The position numbers were made by a program, and so were the translations under genes. 64,000 nt of DNA, taken from contig CM067344.1 of NCBI GenBank assembly GCA_034190875.2, positions 68,571,527 through 68,635,526 of the forward strand, in the 5' to 3' direction. Source of the DNA: Urechis unicinctus (lineage: Eukaryota; Annelida; Polychaeta; Xenopneusta; Urechidae). Below, one piece after another: positions 1 through 13,604 of the stretch (position 1 is the stretch's first letter; each line of letters begins with the position of its first letter). The notes under the pieces were generated by a model. That model was not told the DNA's origin. It worked only from the letters and a program-made list of their open reading frames with translations, and ran no database searches.

Positions 1-2179
1 AGAATCCATCTCCACTATGTCTGGAGGTCGTAAGACAATATCGCATTCTGTAGCGGCAACAAATATCAGGAGCAAGAGAGCGAAATAATCCATCTATTAC
101 ACAAAGCATATTCCGGGTTGTTATTATTACTACTCTTAAACATTAAATATCGAATTAGCTTTTCTATACAAACAAAACATTCATTTCACCGTAACATGAA
201 AAGCAGTGATATGATAAATGCAGTGATTAAAACTGAATTTAAAATCTGAATACGTACCTTGTTCTTTGTCTGCTGACCGACGAATGACTCAAGAGAAGCC
301 GGCTAGGTACCGATACGGTTGAGTAGATATCTGCGATACGTCTCAACATGTTGACATGAAAGACTTTGTTATAGCTAGGATGGGTGGTAACCTGATAGAA
401 GTTCTTAAAGTCACGGGCTTCCCTGCGCTAACAAACATTTATATGGCATACAAGTTCCAAGAAAAACTCAGTTCCCCCATATACACAGCCATGCAATATC
501 CTAACCACGAACCATGACCAAGGTCATTCAATTGGTCTGCCAAAAGTTTCCAAGTACTCGGGGTGTTGATGTTTGACTAATGTGGGAGACCTCGCGTGGA
601 ATGTAAATCTTTGCTCAAGCTCTTCTTGGAGATTCTATGTTTTGAGTTACCCACAACATGAATGAAGGACAAGTTTGTGAATGAAGTGTCTTCGTGTCTG
701 TCACACTGAAGAATAATCATATTCAAATTCAAAGCATTGACAGTGCAAATTATTTTTAAATAGTATAATGTAGTACAGTAAAGTACAATAAAGTATGGTA
801 TATTATACTATAATTTATAGTCAAGAATAGTGTAGGGTAAACATCAGATGAAATATCAAAGGTGAATAATTTGATAACCTGCCACATGGAACAAATGGAG
901 GCCCCCGCCCCCTTTGCCCCGCGGCTTCTGCTGCATGGCTATATCATATAGTGTTAGAGTATAATGATCGGGCGATGTTATTAGGTTTGTTTTAACCATA
1001 CCGAGACAGATGTCTTAGTGCAGGTGATAATGCGGTTTGTTGTGGGACGATTTACTGGATGTGAAATGCTATACATAGCATGGTCATTAAAAACAATATA
1101 ATTAAGAATAAGCATGTTTAAGAATTCAAGAATTTAAACAGAAAACATGGCAGCGTTATTGATCATTGAATTGGCTGAATATCATTACTAGTCATGAACA
1201 CAGTGTTAATACTCAGCGTGTCTATTTTTAGGTCCAAAATGACAGGAAGTGATGTCAGAGACGCAACATATGGCCGTTTCTTGTATGACACTCTCTTCCG
1301 TTTCTGCGAATGGCTGAATTCATCAGTCTCAACACTACTGTTAATGTCACATTGGATAAAGACGAATAATAACAAGCTTCTTCAATGGTTATTACTCAGA
1401 GGAAGGGCTTCCGTCCTTAAATTAACCTCCCCAACACCTAGGGAGTTAAGCGCAGTAGTTGGCAGCTGCAATTCATCTGGCAATAAACACAGGCTACCCA
1501 CTCCTCTGGTTCTTCGAGCTATGTGTGTAGCTCTCAATTAAGCCACTTTCACTGCGAATCATGGGCTTTAGAGGCTAGTAATACGGTGTGAAGGCTATCA
1601 ATATGTACAGAACACTGGTCTCTATCTAAATGAATGATGATAAAATGAAATGTGTTGGTGACTCGTATTGTCTAACGGCCACGCGTGTCGTGTTATGGCT
1701 GGTTCAATCGTGATACCAAAATACTTACCATTGTGACTTTATCACCATTCCTATCATGCATATGATTATGATGATAATAATTATAACAATAATGATACAC
1801 ACTATTGAGGAAAATTGTACAAATTTAGGAACTCACGGGAGAGATTTGATTTCACGGTAATACGACGAGATAGTGGAATAATTTAGAAACTGTATCAAGT
1901 TCTTACTTATATTTTCTAAATATGATATCGAATTTAAGTCAGGTACTTATGACCGAAAAGCGCTGGCGACCGCAGTGAATCTTAAAACATTATTTGGTTA
2001 GCCGATTAAGTGTGGAATTTCCGTTTGGATTTTGAATCACCACACCTTAATCCATGTTGTGACCTTTTTCAGGGCAAATAAAAGCGAAGGCCGCCCAGGT
2101 TAATCAGGTTCGCGCACATACGTTTTTAGCCGGTAGATATGATGATATTAATAGACATTTGGTGTGCTAAGGTGATAAG

Positions 2180-2211
<32 letters not shown>

Positions 2212-4190
2212 AAAACTTAAGTATATATGTGGAAGTGAAATGTGGGTATTGGTATTGTAAGCCTACCCGCTCTACCACCTCAAAGCACCCTACCCACACC
2301 TACTGAAACATACCTCCCCGCTTGCCATATCACCAAGTATATTACCTATATACACACACCGCTGTATCAATGTTATTCAATCTTCATAACCTTTCAATCT
2401 CCCTTGTAGTCGTTAAAGTTATCACTGAGTGGAATATAATAAAATGAGGACGGCACACGCATGACCTGTCCTAAGCGGACCCCGCAAATGGTCACATTGA
2501 ACCGAGCTTATAAATCGTACATAAATCCTAAAGAGACTATCAAGCCCTAGTGATTAATACATTTGGTGTGGTGGACGTTGTAAGGCACATTTAACCAAAA
2601 ATCATAAAAGTTCTGCTATGGAAATAAATCTTCACTGCCGGATTCGGGTGGTACTTTTAAGAATGATATCCGTATCGTACACTTTAATAGGTGACCTTCT
2701 ATTTCATGTCGTTTATTAAAGGTGAATTTTATCAATAATCCTCAAAATTCGGCTTTGAAAATACAATCATCCACCGATTCCCTACTACGTTTAGTAATGA
2801 TATTCGGTGACCCCAGCTATATTAATAACCTCTGTGAAGTTCGATTTCTTAATTTTGACTGGACGTGAATTTTAACCCATATAATGATACGGTAGACACT
2901 ACAATATATTCGAAGCTGAAAACGGACAGAGTTCATGCGATAAAACCAGAAAATGGCAGAGTTACGCATGAGTAGTTACTGGTCTAGATCACTGTTCATT
3001 TGAATATTTTTATAACAAAGTTTTCATTGCGTCGTTATCGAGTAATGATTGGTGATTTGGTGTTCCCAATAATCACTGCCAAAAGTAGAAGGCAATCGGT
3101 CATTGTAGCTTTTATCACGACAAATTTTTGATGATTTTTTATATGGAATGCTCCTTAAACATTTATACTACATCAATCTTCACTCAGACTAACAGTTTGA
3201 CATTTTTTCCTTCAAGAGCTGAAACTGCCGTTAGCCGTCACCTGTTTATCGCGGACGTTAGGTGCAGTGCCGGGTATGTACTGTTCCTATATATAGTGCG
3301 GCCGGGTATAATCCAACACCACCATTGTATTCAAATCAGTCGTCAGCGGAGATCGAGTTATGGATTGATCAGATCCTAAGTTGGGATCTACACTAGTATT
3401 GTTTGTACCATATTTTAGTATTTGAGTACCAATGTCTGCGTTCTCTCGAACTGTATGACCACCAGGGGACGTGTGTCATAACGTAACCTTGTTGTTGTGG
3501 GACGTGTGGCTCTATGTCGCTGTAGATAGGAGGACGTGATGAACCTCAACACCTGCTGGCGCCATATTTACTGGCAGCTTCCTTGGTTTGTTTTTAGGTA
3601 ACCTGAGCAGCTAGTTTATCTCGCGTTCCTCGTGAGCGATGTGAAGGTTTGACACATTCTTTGTGTTGGTAATAACTCTTCATCTCGTCGACATATGCTG
3701 AATGGCAACCGTTTGGAAGATGTTTTCATAAGAAGATGACTGCCAGAAATAGTCGCAACATCTAAAACCGACTCGTGCTACAAAAGGCTCGACTGTCCTA
3801 ATTGTGGTTACCCTTTCTGGAAATACTAGACCTTTCATTTGCGTGATTTCTCTTAGTCCATGCGGGTGTAGTTTCTAATGACTGGGTCATACATATATGC
3901 GAACTGATACAGCGCGGCGTGTGTCTATTTGTATTAGCGTATGTTCGCGTACATGGGTGTCTTGCTTTGTAACAGTATCTCGAGGATATCTAATGACGCA
4001 CCTCAGGACACACGCCTATTCAAGGTCAAGTGCAAATTCTCCCTGTCACGCGTGGCGTACAGCAGTACGGCCTTTCTACCACTCCTGTTCTATAATGTTT
4101 CCGAATTCGGGCGCTATCAGTGGTCCAATGTGCTTATGGTAGCTAGGGTCCAGTCATAACAATTATCCTCATCCATCCTTGTCATCATAT
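1..4190. other. Intergenic DNA, no gene recognised
   Basis: All open frames here are short, lack recognisable domains and are not bounded by convincing splice signals. The only clear structure is a GT microsatellite at 2179-2207. AT content is high and scattered short AT-rich tracts occur. I see no RNA gene. Confidence 0.6.
2179..2207. repeat. (GT)n microsatellite
   Basis: A perfect run of about 14 GT dinucleotides in otherwise unremarkable AT-rich DNA. Confidence 0.95.
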
Positions 4191-4260
4191 GACCTTCGAT
4201 TTTCTCTCCCACTCAAACATGATATCATCCTCGCACATTGTGATGATGGGATTTGATAAT

Positions 4261-4277
4261 GACGATGATGATGGAGT

Positions 4278-4321
<44 letters not shown>
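4261..4321. repeat. (GAT)n trinucleotide microsatellite
   Basis: An imperfect then perfect GAT/TGA run, about 15 uninterrupted copies from about 4278. It produces poly-Asp on the plus strand and poly-Ser on the minus strand in short open frames; neither has other coding signs. Confidence 0.9.
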
Positions 4322-4322
<1 letters not shown>

Positions 4323-4810
4323 CTTCCGCCCATGGCAGCTCATAGAAGGAACAGCTGCCTGTAAAACGCGCCTCTCCACAAACACCACTCGGCAGAAACC
4401 GGGCAGGGTGTCTGGGTGTGGTTGGTGTCTGTTACTGTACTCTGCCTACCCCAGTCTTTCTTTATTGACCCATAAATCAATATATCCTCGAATGTCGAAC
4501 AATTAATACAGCGTCCTCCATTGTAACCAAACCTGCTCATCATGGTGCTATCCTATGCAGCCTCTGTTTGCATCCTCCATTACAACGACCCTATTGTACC
4601 CTTATGTACAAAAATACTCATGCCACAAGTATTTCGCTGCAATAGTATCTGTGTGTATCCAAGACAACGGAAAAGGCCGGGGATGTTTTCTCGTTACTTT
4701 ACTGGCGTACGCAGCAAGTCTAGTATTGAGGAGGCATGACTAGAGCTCTTCGTGCCAAATGAGGATTGTGTTCAAGTCTGTGGGAACCATTGCGTGTTTT
4801 CCCCATGCTT

Positions 4811-5030
4811 TTCAACTGGTAGAGGCTGTGTGGGTCAGTCAACTGGAAGAGGGTGTGTGGGTCAGTCAACTGGTAGAAGGTGTGTGAGTCAGTCAACTGG
4901 TAGAAGGGGTGTGTGAGTCAGTCAACTGGTAGAGGGTGTGTGGGTCAGTCAACTGGTAGAGGCTGTGTGGGTCAGTCAACTGGTAGATGATGTGTGGGTC
5001 AGCCCGGCGGTGTGTGGGTCAGCCCGAGCG
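4811..5030. repeat. 27-bp minisatellite, about seven copies
   Basis: The core GTCAGTCAACTGGTAGAGG plus a GTGTGTGG-type spacer recurs with a 27-bp period (for example starts at 4834, 4861, 4888). Copies differ by single bases and short indels. The last copies change to a shorter GTGTGGGTCAGCCCG form at about 4995-5030. Confidence 0.9.
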
Positions 5031-5337
5031 CATATGTGTGTATCACATTGGCCTGAGCTCATATTCAGCTGCAGTCGAAACAGTCGACCTCACGAGATCG
5101 TCCATACCCCCAACCCCTACCACCCACCCGCACCACCGCCCCAGGAGAGCAGGGTATGGTCTACCCAGCTGTAACCCCCGTTCACATGCCCATCTCGTGC
5201 CATTACGGACCCTGTCCTAGCTGACTAGCTGTGGCTTTTAGCTGTGTATCTCCCTTGATACCGTATTTCAGAATCTAGAGAAAATCATGCTAGTTAATGT
5301 TCCAACACGGACTGCGGTCTGGGTAGGAAGCTACTGC

Positions 5338-5361
5338 GGGGGGGGGGGGAGGGGGAGGGGG
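5338..5361 (+). repeat. G-rich run with quadruplex potential
   Basis: Twelve G, then A, five G, A and five G. The pattern satisfies the usual G-quadruplex rule on the plus strand. Confidence 0.8.
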
Positions 5362-7402
5362 TTCATCGAACTGATCGATATATCCTCTGTCGTCATGAGC
5401 AACGTCAGCAGCGAACCGTTACCTCGATTCATGGATGGGGTCTTCATAAGAATATTACTGGGGATGATAACGACTACGACGATGGTAAATATGATAGTGA
5501 TCGTCTAATTCATTATGTGGATGATGACGACGACAATGGTTAATATGATGGAGACGTTGATGATATTGAGGATGCAGATAATGAGGATTAAAGTGATGAT
5601 TGACATGACAATTATCCCGATTATAGCGATGACGTCGACATCAACGAATGGTGATTTGGAAATTGGTTGATTACATCATATTAACATCGCCAGTAAGGGG
5701 ATTGCTATTAACTTGTCCACTACGGTTGCTCAAACAACTTGCGGAAATATATCCCCCAAGTTTGTCTCTCTTTACTGTTGGATTTTACAATGTTCACTGC
5801 GATGGTCCGTCTCCTATTGTCTCCTGTGTCACATTGTTCCTCACCAGTCCTACGCCCTATCAAAACGCCATATCAAACCGAATTTGGTTTGCTGCAATCA
5901 AATGATGAGCAAAGAAGCAAGCAGCCTTAAGGTTGTCCGTGTTGTCCGTGTTGATAAGCCGTTGAATTGAGCGTATTCTAACGTCATGATTGACTTGCTC
6001 AGGGGTAATGCGGGTCAGTGTGGACAGTTCAGAACTAGCCTTCAAGTAGAAAAATATCTCCGTCTCTTAATATAAGCCATGCGATCTTTTTGTATACCTT
6101 TATAACATTCAAGAAATGTAGTATATTGAATTTTCTGTCTTGGTCCATTCCTGTGTTGGGCTGCTCATTCACCAACAAAGGGGAACGGAAACACTCTTCT
6201 AGTTCGGTCAGTTTGTTCAACTTGATCCAGAATGATTTTCTTTCAAATGATCCCAATTTTGACACAAAAAGCGTTTAAAAGTCAAGGTTCGTAAAACGAA
6301 AAAAAAAAAAAAAAAGAAAGAAAGAAAGAGGTAGGGTTAGAAAGTGCCAAGGACGGGAGAGACTTTAGGACGGAATGGCAACGACTTGAAACCTGAGTGT
6401 GGTATTCTTGTGCACAACGAGAAGTTATGCCGATTAATAGAGAGGATCTGAGCAAAACGATATATGAGATTAATTTGATCATACCAGTGATTGACAAATT
6501 TGTTCGAATATATGCCGCAATAAGCTTTTGGTATTCATAGCTGTATAATGAATTTCATAGACAAAAGAAAGAGACTGTTTTGTGCTTCTTTAGGGCAAAT
6601 CAAAGTCTTTTTGATCAGAGCGTCGAATCAAGAATATTGGAGGATATCAGGCTAATCCGACTCCAAACCAGACTGGTCCAACACCACTGACAGATCAAAC
6701 TTTCAAAGACCAAGTTCATTCAACACTTCAGTTTTTCAAATCCTGGAAGTATACAGCTTGTATATGACCCAGGCTCTCAGCGTTGGTCGATGATTTTGTT
6801 GAACCAATCATTATCTGGAAAATAATAGCGTCTTTCGGCGACCTTGAGATCCTTATTTGCTGCTTCAAATGATTATTTTTGTGGTTCCAATACAGAGTGC
6901 CATATTCCTTAACAACAATAAGTAATACAGCAATGACAAATTCCTTCTCTCGCACCAGGCGCGGTGTTAACAGCAAATCATCTGGAGCAAGGCTTGAGCC
7001 TCTGACGTCACAAAGATGTGCGCACTAATATGGCCGCGCCCGACAAAGAGTACGCATACTTTTCCCCAAATGTATCAATTAATTATGGCTAAACTATTTC
7101 CATAAATCGGGCTAAATTCTCTCAAACCGACTGATCTTCATTAGATATATAATATGGCAAAACAATATTAAGGGCTGGAGTGTCGCTTTAAGATGTTATG
7201 TTGACACCGGCTGCGCCAATCACGCAATATTATATGTGATGCTGGCGACAAAGAAAACTGACATTTAAAAAACTTATTTCCGTCAAAGCGATGATTTTAC
7301 TTGTAGCATTATGAACCAGTTTGGCCAAACACGTGAAACCGTTTCAGGTCCCCTTTCAGCAACAGTACCTTGAACTTCAAGAACATGCAATTGCTGTGTG
7401 AT
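5362..7402. other. Intergenic DNA, no gene recognised
   Basis: A degenerate GAT/GAC-rich stretch lies at about 5460-5640 and an A-run followed by GAAA repeats at about 6299-6330, which could be the tail of an old retroposed copy. Open frames are short and without domains. Confidence 0.55.
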
Positions 7403-7406
7403 CTCT

Positions 7407-7878
7407 TGTCATATTCCTGGGTTGAATATGTAGTGTTTCATCTTGGCTGGGCGTCTTTATTGTTATCTGTTTTATTGCCATCGTTGTATGTGTTCTATGT
7501 CACATCCCGTCTTTCTGACCATCGTTGTTCCTTAATTGTAATTGACCCATCTGGACATGCGTAGTCGCCTGTGTGCATTTGATGTTTATAACATCCGGTC
7601 AGTTGGGATTACCCATCGTAAAAATGCTGAGGCGGGTGTACCACAATCAGCCGAGATGGACCCTACTCCTCGCATCCTCTGATTGGATGTATGTTATTTA
7701 ATGTATATGTATCGATATGTGATTGGCTGGAGGACCAGCAAAGTATTGTGGTACGGTTGAGGTGCGAGGCAGTCGAGGCATGAAAGAGAGAGAGAGAGAG
7801 ACAGAGATATTGGAAATAAAGAGACTTGTTACTCAAAAACGGACTTGTACTATTTACCCCCAATCGTAGTACATAACA
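7407..7878 (+). repeat. 5' LTR of the Ty3/gypsy element
   Basis: A 472-bp direct repeat, TG...CA bounded, about 99% identical to the copy at 13605-14075. A GA microsatellite and an AATAAA signal (about 7815) sit near its end. The following bases start TGG, as a primer-binding site normally does, but I could not assign the tRNA. Confidence 0.95.
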
Positions 7879-8039
7879 TGGTGGAGAATTCAAAGTCGAT
7901 CGTCGATGGAAGTACCGTTAAATCTGACAATTCCAGCTGTCAGAAATTCTAGTTCCGATCTTCTCGTCCTCTCGCCCTCTCGCCGCCATTTCTAACGTCG
8001 ACTCCTCTGCCCAAGTCGGTATCGGCATCTCACTCCGAT

Positions 8040-8380
8040 TTCGTGACGTTGCCATTGTCTTTTGACGGAGACGAGCAAATCTTCGAGAAGATGGCCAGCT
8101 CGCCTAGGATGACGATAACATCTTTCAATGGCTTATCGAATGAAGATGGTGAGACATTCCTTCGGGACTTTTGCACTCTGCATCAGCTCCAGGGGCAGGA
8201 AAACGACGCCAGGAAAGTGGCTGCTTTTCATCTTCATCTACAGGGCCCGGTTACACATGCAATAGTACGGATCATCTCAGATTCCAGTGTAACCTTCGAC
8301 AAGGTGGACGCCAGTCTCCCGCGATCACCTGCCAGATCTGTCAACAGAGGGGCCACTCTGCCCCAATGTGCAAAAAGTTC
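8040..8380 (+). pseudogene. Gag region of the Ty3/gypsy element
   Basis: A short gag-like segment. The recognisable part is a CCHC zinc knuckle (CQICQQRGHSAPMC) at about 8330-8372, the nucleic-acid-binding end of nucleocapsid. It is shorter than usual gag. Part of a broken element. Confidence 0.6.
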
Positions 8381-8589
8381 CAAAGCAACCAGGGAAACTA
8401 GAACAGCCCAAGGGACATAGCGCTTGTTCCCTTGGGCCTAACGCTGTTATAGACAGTGCCATCAACCAACCATATACCACCCACAAAACGCCGACATCAG
8501 AAAAGGTACCATATTGTGACAAACGATGTCACATGTAGTTCATGTAGTGACATGGAGTCTTTAGATGATGAGCAACCTGGTCACTGTAT

Positions 8590-8900
8590 ATATATGAATG
8601 TTGTTTTTTGTCAGAAAACTGTTGTTGCTCTAGTTGACTCAGGTAGTGATGTTTCTTTGATGTCAGAAAGTTTATTTAGATCTCTGCCTTCAAAGGTTGT
8701 ACATGAATTTCGAGAGAGCAAGGACACCCTTATGGTGGCTGATAGCTATAAAGTTATTGTTGTGGGAATTGCTAGAGTGCAAATCAGCACGAAATATGGT
8801 AAGTTTAAAATCACTGTGTATGTATTGAAAGATGTTTCTCATCCACTCATTCTCGGTGCGTCTTTCCTGGCCGCTAAGGGAGTCCATCTTGATTTCAATA
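8590..8900 (+). pseudogene. Retropepsin (protease) region of the Ty3/gypsy element
   Basis: The aspartic protease signature VALVDSGSDVSLM at about 8618-8660 is followed, about 70 residues on, by the conserved hydrophobic-LGASFL motif. Retropepsins process Gag-Pol. Part of a broken element. Confidence 0.85.
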
Positions 8901-9459
8901 ACTTGTCAGTCCAACTGGACTCGACGAAAGTAACGCTTCCTAGCAAAACACTTATACCAGCCAATTCCGAAAGTGTTGTTTGGGCAAGCGTTTCTAAGAA
9001 GTTACCCCTTGGCTTACCCGGCGTGTGTGAGGCGAGTTCGCGGCCGCGTCCTACTGATCTGCTTGTCGCTACTGCTGCTGTAACGGTTAATGACAAACAC
9101 CGTGTCCCCGTCAAACTGATGAATCTTTCTGACAAAGACATAAATATTAGGAGGGGGCAAGTTGTAGCTACATATAGGCCGCTTAATAACTCTGACATCA
9201 TCGCCAGGGTAGGTTGTAACAAGAATTCAAAGCGAGTTGATCAACAGGGGTATAGTCAGAACAGAGCGCAGACAGGTGACAGCTCTGACAACGAGAAATT
9301 CCTTTCTTGTTTAATCTCGAGAGTTCCCTCAATGAAACCCAACACTGTAGCCTTACTAACCTCCTCCTTGAAAATAAGGACATTTTTGTGACCCCGGAAA
9401 ATCCGAATTTGTGAAAAACCACTGTTGTTGAACATAAAATACACCTGAAACCTGACGCG

Positions 9460-10175
9460 TCATTTAAACATCAGCGCCCTTATCGCCTGCCACCATACAA
9501 GAGGGAAGTCCTAAGGCACCAACTAGATGAGCTTCTTTCACAGGGAATAATATCTCCTGTTGATGAGAAGGACGACTTACCTATCACAAGCCCCATTGTA
9601 TTAGTATCAAAGCGCAAAGCATCCAAAGATGTTCCGCTGGGCTCAAAAGAGGCAAGTCTCTCAATGTTTAGGTTTTGCTGCGACTTCAGACATCTAAATG
9701 CTCAAACCCAGGAATTCAACTATGCTATTCCTGATTTACAGGAGTTAACTGAATCATTTTCATCCAATGTTCCTAATTTCATATCAACCATTGATCATTC
9801 TAGTGGTTTCTTTCAGATGCCCATTTCCGAAGATTCCAGCCGTTACACAGCTTTCAACACATGTTTCGGCACGTTCAAATTTCAGCGTCTGCCTCAACAC
9901 ATTTCAACTTTTGATGGACAAAGTACTCCGGGGTTTGACATTTAGATCAGTCCTTTGTTACCTTGATGATGTTATTGTATTTTCAGCAACATTTGACCAA
10001 CATATGAAAGATCTACAGGATGTATTTGATCGAATGCGCCAAGCTGGTCTGAAACTAGGCCCCAAGAAATGTTCCTTTGCTCAAGATAAGTGCATCTATC
10101 TTGGTCATGAGGTTTCCAGGGATGGTATTAGGCCGCCCTCTGATCGAGTTCAAGCGATCAGTGAGCTACCCCCCT
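9460..10175 (+). pseudogene. Reverse transcriptase region of the Ty3/gypsy element
   Basis: RT blocks are visible: the RFCCDFRHLNAQT block, the DHSSGFFQMP block and the catalytic YLDDVIVFS box, followed by the KCSF...YLGHEVS thumb motif typical of Ty3/gypsy. Part of a broken element. Confidence 0.9.
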
Positions 10176-10369
10176 AAAACGTACGAGAAGTACGCAGAGT
10201 AATGGGCCTTCTCAATTGGTTTAGGAAGTTTATCCCCAGCTTCTCTGCTAATGCTAGACCGTTAAACAAACTGCTTGGTAGAGGAAATTCATTTTGCTGG
10301 GGCAACGAACAACAAAATGCCTTTGACAATCTCAAACGCGGTCTTCTTGAGTCTCCAATACTAGCCTTT

Positions 10370-10800
10370 CCTCGTTTTGACCTCCCCTTCAGACTAAGTG
10401 TAGACACGTCTAGTCATGGCATTGGTTATATGCTGTACCAAATTCTCCCCCCAACGGAGTGCAGGAAAGATGCAACAGACAAAGAGAGAGTTCGTGTAGT
10501 CAGATTTGGTTCCAAAGGCTTGTCCAAATGGCAGAGGTCATATGGCCCGACTAAGCTCGATCTTTTAGGCATGATTAGCAGCGTGATTGAATGCGCAACC
10601 TACCTTAGGGGGCGCAAATTTGTTGTAGAATGTGACCATCAAGCCCTAAAACCACTTTTTCAAAAGAAATTGAGTGGGGCAATCTACGAAAGATGGCTGG
10701 CCATTCTTCAGCAGTTTGATGTCGAGCTGGAGTATAAACCAGCAGCACAAATGGTTGTGCCAGATGCACTAAGTCGTTGTCACCCTAACCCTGACCTTGG
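10370..10800 (+). pseudogene. RNase H region of the Ty3/gypsy element
   Basis: FRLSVDTSSHGIGYML, the WQRSYGPTKLDLLGMI block and the FVVECDHQALKPLF block match gypsy RNase H, which degrades the RNA of the RNA-DNA hybrid. The connecting sequence to integrase is unusually serine- and charge-rich. Part of a broken element. Confidence 0.85.
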
Positions 10801-11569
10801 TGAACTAACTCACAGTCCGGACGAGGACGATAATTACTTTCCATACACAGAGGAACCGGCTGGAGACGTCCGCTTGCCGGGCGGGCAGCAGCTAAGAGAT
10901 TTCATTCATCATGGTTGTGAACAGGTCGCCGGCTCTAACAATGTACATTTCTTTCCTCCGCAGGTTCTGTCAGGCATTGACTCTCATCAAATGTCCCGTC
11001 GTCCCATCGACAATAAGCCTACACCTTTGCATGAAGCAGAATACGACGCTGACACAGACGACAGTCAGATTGTCCGTATGCAAAGGAAAAGAAAGTCACG
11101 TCGGACCAAAGTGCGTGATAGTCACGTGACAGCGACAAATAGTTCAGCGTCACAGTCCAAGTCTTTGTCAGACACTGAAGGTCTGACTAATGATGCTAAT
11201 AGCAAATCTAATCATCTTCCCAGCAGTTAGTAGGTAGTTCAGGTGGTGACCTTCATACGACCTCTGATCCTGACACGGCTACTGACAGCCCCGTTTATGA
11301 CCAGATAAACAAAATCGCTCTATTCAGTGAGTGTGATTTCACTCCGGAGAGTATTGCCGAGATGCAGTCGGCTGATCCTGTGCTAAAGCCGATCATCCAA
11401 TACTTAAAACATGTTGCCTGGATCTCAGCGGGCAGCGCGGCGATTAATCCTACTTTCGGCCGACCATGTGATAATGGGGGGTTTGCTTTTCCATTCCAGG
11501 TTAGCTCGCAGTAAGAGGACGCAAAATTTGCAACAGTATCAACTGGTTGTTCCTGATGTAATGATTCAG

Positions 11570-12330
11570 ACTGTTGTTAAAATGTACCATGACTCACCAC
11601 TAGCTGGACACGGAGGTATCCAGGATACGATTGATCGAGTACGGGAGTGTTACCACTTCCCGAGGCTGGACCAAGTTATAACTGAATATGTCCAATCCTG
11701 TCATGAATGTCAGCGACGGAAAACAACTAAAGCTCACACCAAGAATGGTATTGTTTCTTTCCCGACCCCATCTGGACCTTTCCAGGTTTGGGAGATTGAC
11801 CTATACGGCCCATTACCGCACTCGCAAGAGGGAAAAAGTTACATCTTGACCGCTGTTGACATGTTTAGTAAATTCCTCGTCACCATTCCCCTGGCAAACA
11901 AAGATGCGTTATCTGTCTCTAGCGGACTGTTCACACTTTTCTGTTCTTATGGCGTATGTGACACACTGATAAGCGACAAAGGGTCTGAGTTCGTCTCCAT
12001 AGTTACCAAGGAGTTGTGTGAAAAAATGCATGTCCTTCAACAATTTACCCCTAGCTTCGCACATCATTGCTTAGGTGCTTGCGGATGGACTCATGCTACG
12101 TTAGCTGAGAGACTTACTCCCTTCATGGACGCTAAAATGAAGAACTGGGAGGAGGTACTTCCAGCTATTGTGTTCTCCATGAATAATTCAGTGAATTTCT
12201 CTACAGGGTTTTCCCCATATGAAGTCATCTTTGGCCAGCGTCCCCGTTTCCCCCTATCCCCTCCTACCTGTGACACCCGAACCATCCCCAAAGATATGTA
12301 CGGGTTTATCAAATCACATGAGAATAAACT
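11570..12330 (+). pseudogene. Integrase region of the Ty3/gypsy element
   Basis: An N-terminal HHCC zinc-binding module (H..H then CHEC) at about 11585-11715 is followed by the catalytic core with WEIDLYGPLP and ISDKGSEF motifs. This is the enzyme that joins the element to host DNA. Part of a broken element. Confidence 0.9.
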
Positions 12331-12879
12331 CGAGTTAATACGTCAACAGGTCCTGGAGAATGCCACCAAAGCCAGCACCAAAATGCTCGAACGAGCGAAT
12401 CTCAAATTACATTCTTTGAGTTTGCAGGCAGGTGATTATGTGTACATGTTGGACGAGCAGGGAGGCAAGGGTAAAAAGTTGAAGCCCAAGTATTCTGGTC
12501 CATATGTTGTAAAGGAAATACCGAGTCCTCATATGGTTCAACTCGAAAATTTGGAAAGTAGAAGGAAGCTGAGAGATCCTGTCCATATAAATCGTCTCAA
12601 AATGGCCGGGGGTCCCAAACCCCTCTCGGTATTTTGCAGATCGCATTATCACTAATGTCACCCCTGAGCCATTAGATGGCGCTGACACGGAGTATGATAC
12701 TGCCCTAGAAGACCACCCGCCCTCAGTTGATGACCGTCTGTGTTCTAACGTTTCCCCCACACCTCCACCAACAACTACAGTTCGACGTTCTAACCGTCTA
12801 AAGCAGAGTCCTTCTAGGTACGGGATACCTATTGGTCTAGATACTGTGTTGTCGAGTTCTCCCTCCAGTGACTCGCGAG

Positions 12880-13030
12880 GCTACCACAAAATTAAGCGTA
12901 TTTTGGGCCAAAAGGGGAAAGGGCGAGACATACAATATCTCGTACAGTTAGTTGGAGAACCGTTCCAAAAATCATTTTGGATACGCCCGTCACAGCTTGA
13001 TGCTAAAGCCAGGAAAGGCATAGTTGAGAA
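12880..13030 (+). pseudogene. Chromodomain-like C-terminal module of the element
   Basis: KIKRILGQKGKGRDIQYLVQ followed by an FWIRPSQL segment resembles the chromodomain pattern (K-I-L ... G ... Y-L-V ... W-P). In chromoviral gypsy elements this module directs integration to chromatin marks. The match is short, so this is a probable call. Confidence 0.6.
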
Positions 13031-13059
13031 ACCTCCCCCTGTAATCAATACTTCGTGAG

Positions 13060-13604
13060 CTATTATATTTGATTTCAAGGGTATTGGGATGCGTAGTACC
13101 CGATGAAGCGGGATAGTAGACCGCGAAAAGCGACTCGTTTCACACTCCAGTCCCCACTAGTATCAGCCGCTGTGTTTGCGCGTTCGGGAAAGACCACCAA
13201 GATTACCAATTGTACGAATCATATCGTTATTATGGCAATGGTAACTCAATTTGATAACTTGTTTGTTGTGTAATCTTTTCGGTTCTCTGTCAAGATTAAT
13301 TATGTATCACATTATCATTTACAATTGTACAATTACTCGAAATGACACTATGCTTGTATGTGATGTTTACACGGTGTTTTGCTGTATGGCTAACTGTTAA
13401 GGGCATGTAAGTGTAAGGCAGATATTTTATGGAATGAGAATTTTGTTTGTTTGTTTGTTGATTAACGTGATATGTTACGGTACACGTTTTTCTTTTATAT
13501 GTATGTCATAACTACATTGGAACATCAACTCTTGTATCACTATCATTGTTTTACGATTGAGAAAAAAAAAAAGGGTAACTTTTTGTTTGTTTTTTGTGGC
13601 GGAA
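13060..13604 (+). other. Non-coding tail of the element before the 3' LTR
   Basis: No domain is visible. An A11-GGG purine tract lies at about 13561-13573; it resembles a polypurine tract but ends some 30 bp before the LTR, so the real tract may be the weaker GGCGGAA directly adjacent to it. Confidence 0.4.

Noticed and set aside
4185-4506. Poly-Asp and poly-Ser frames
   Set aside because: GAT microsatellite with no other coding sign.
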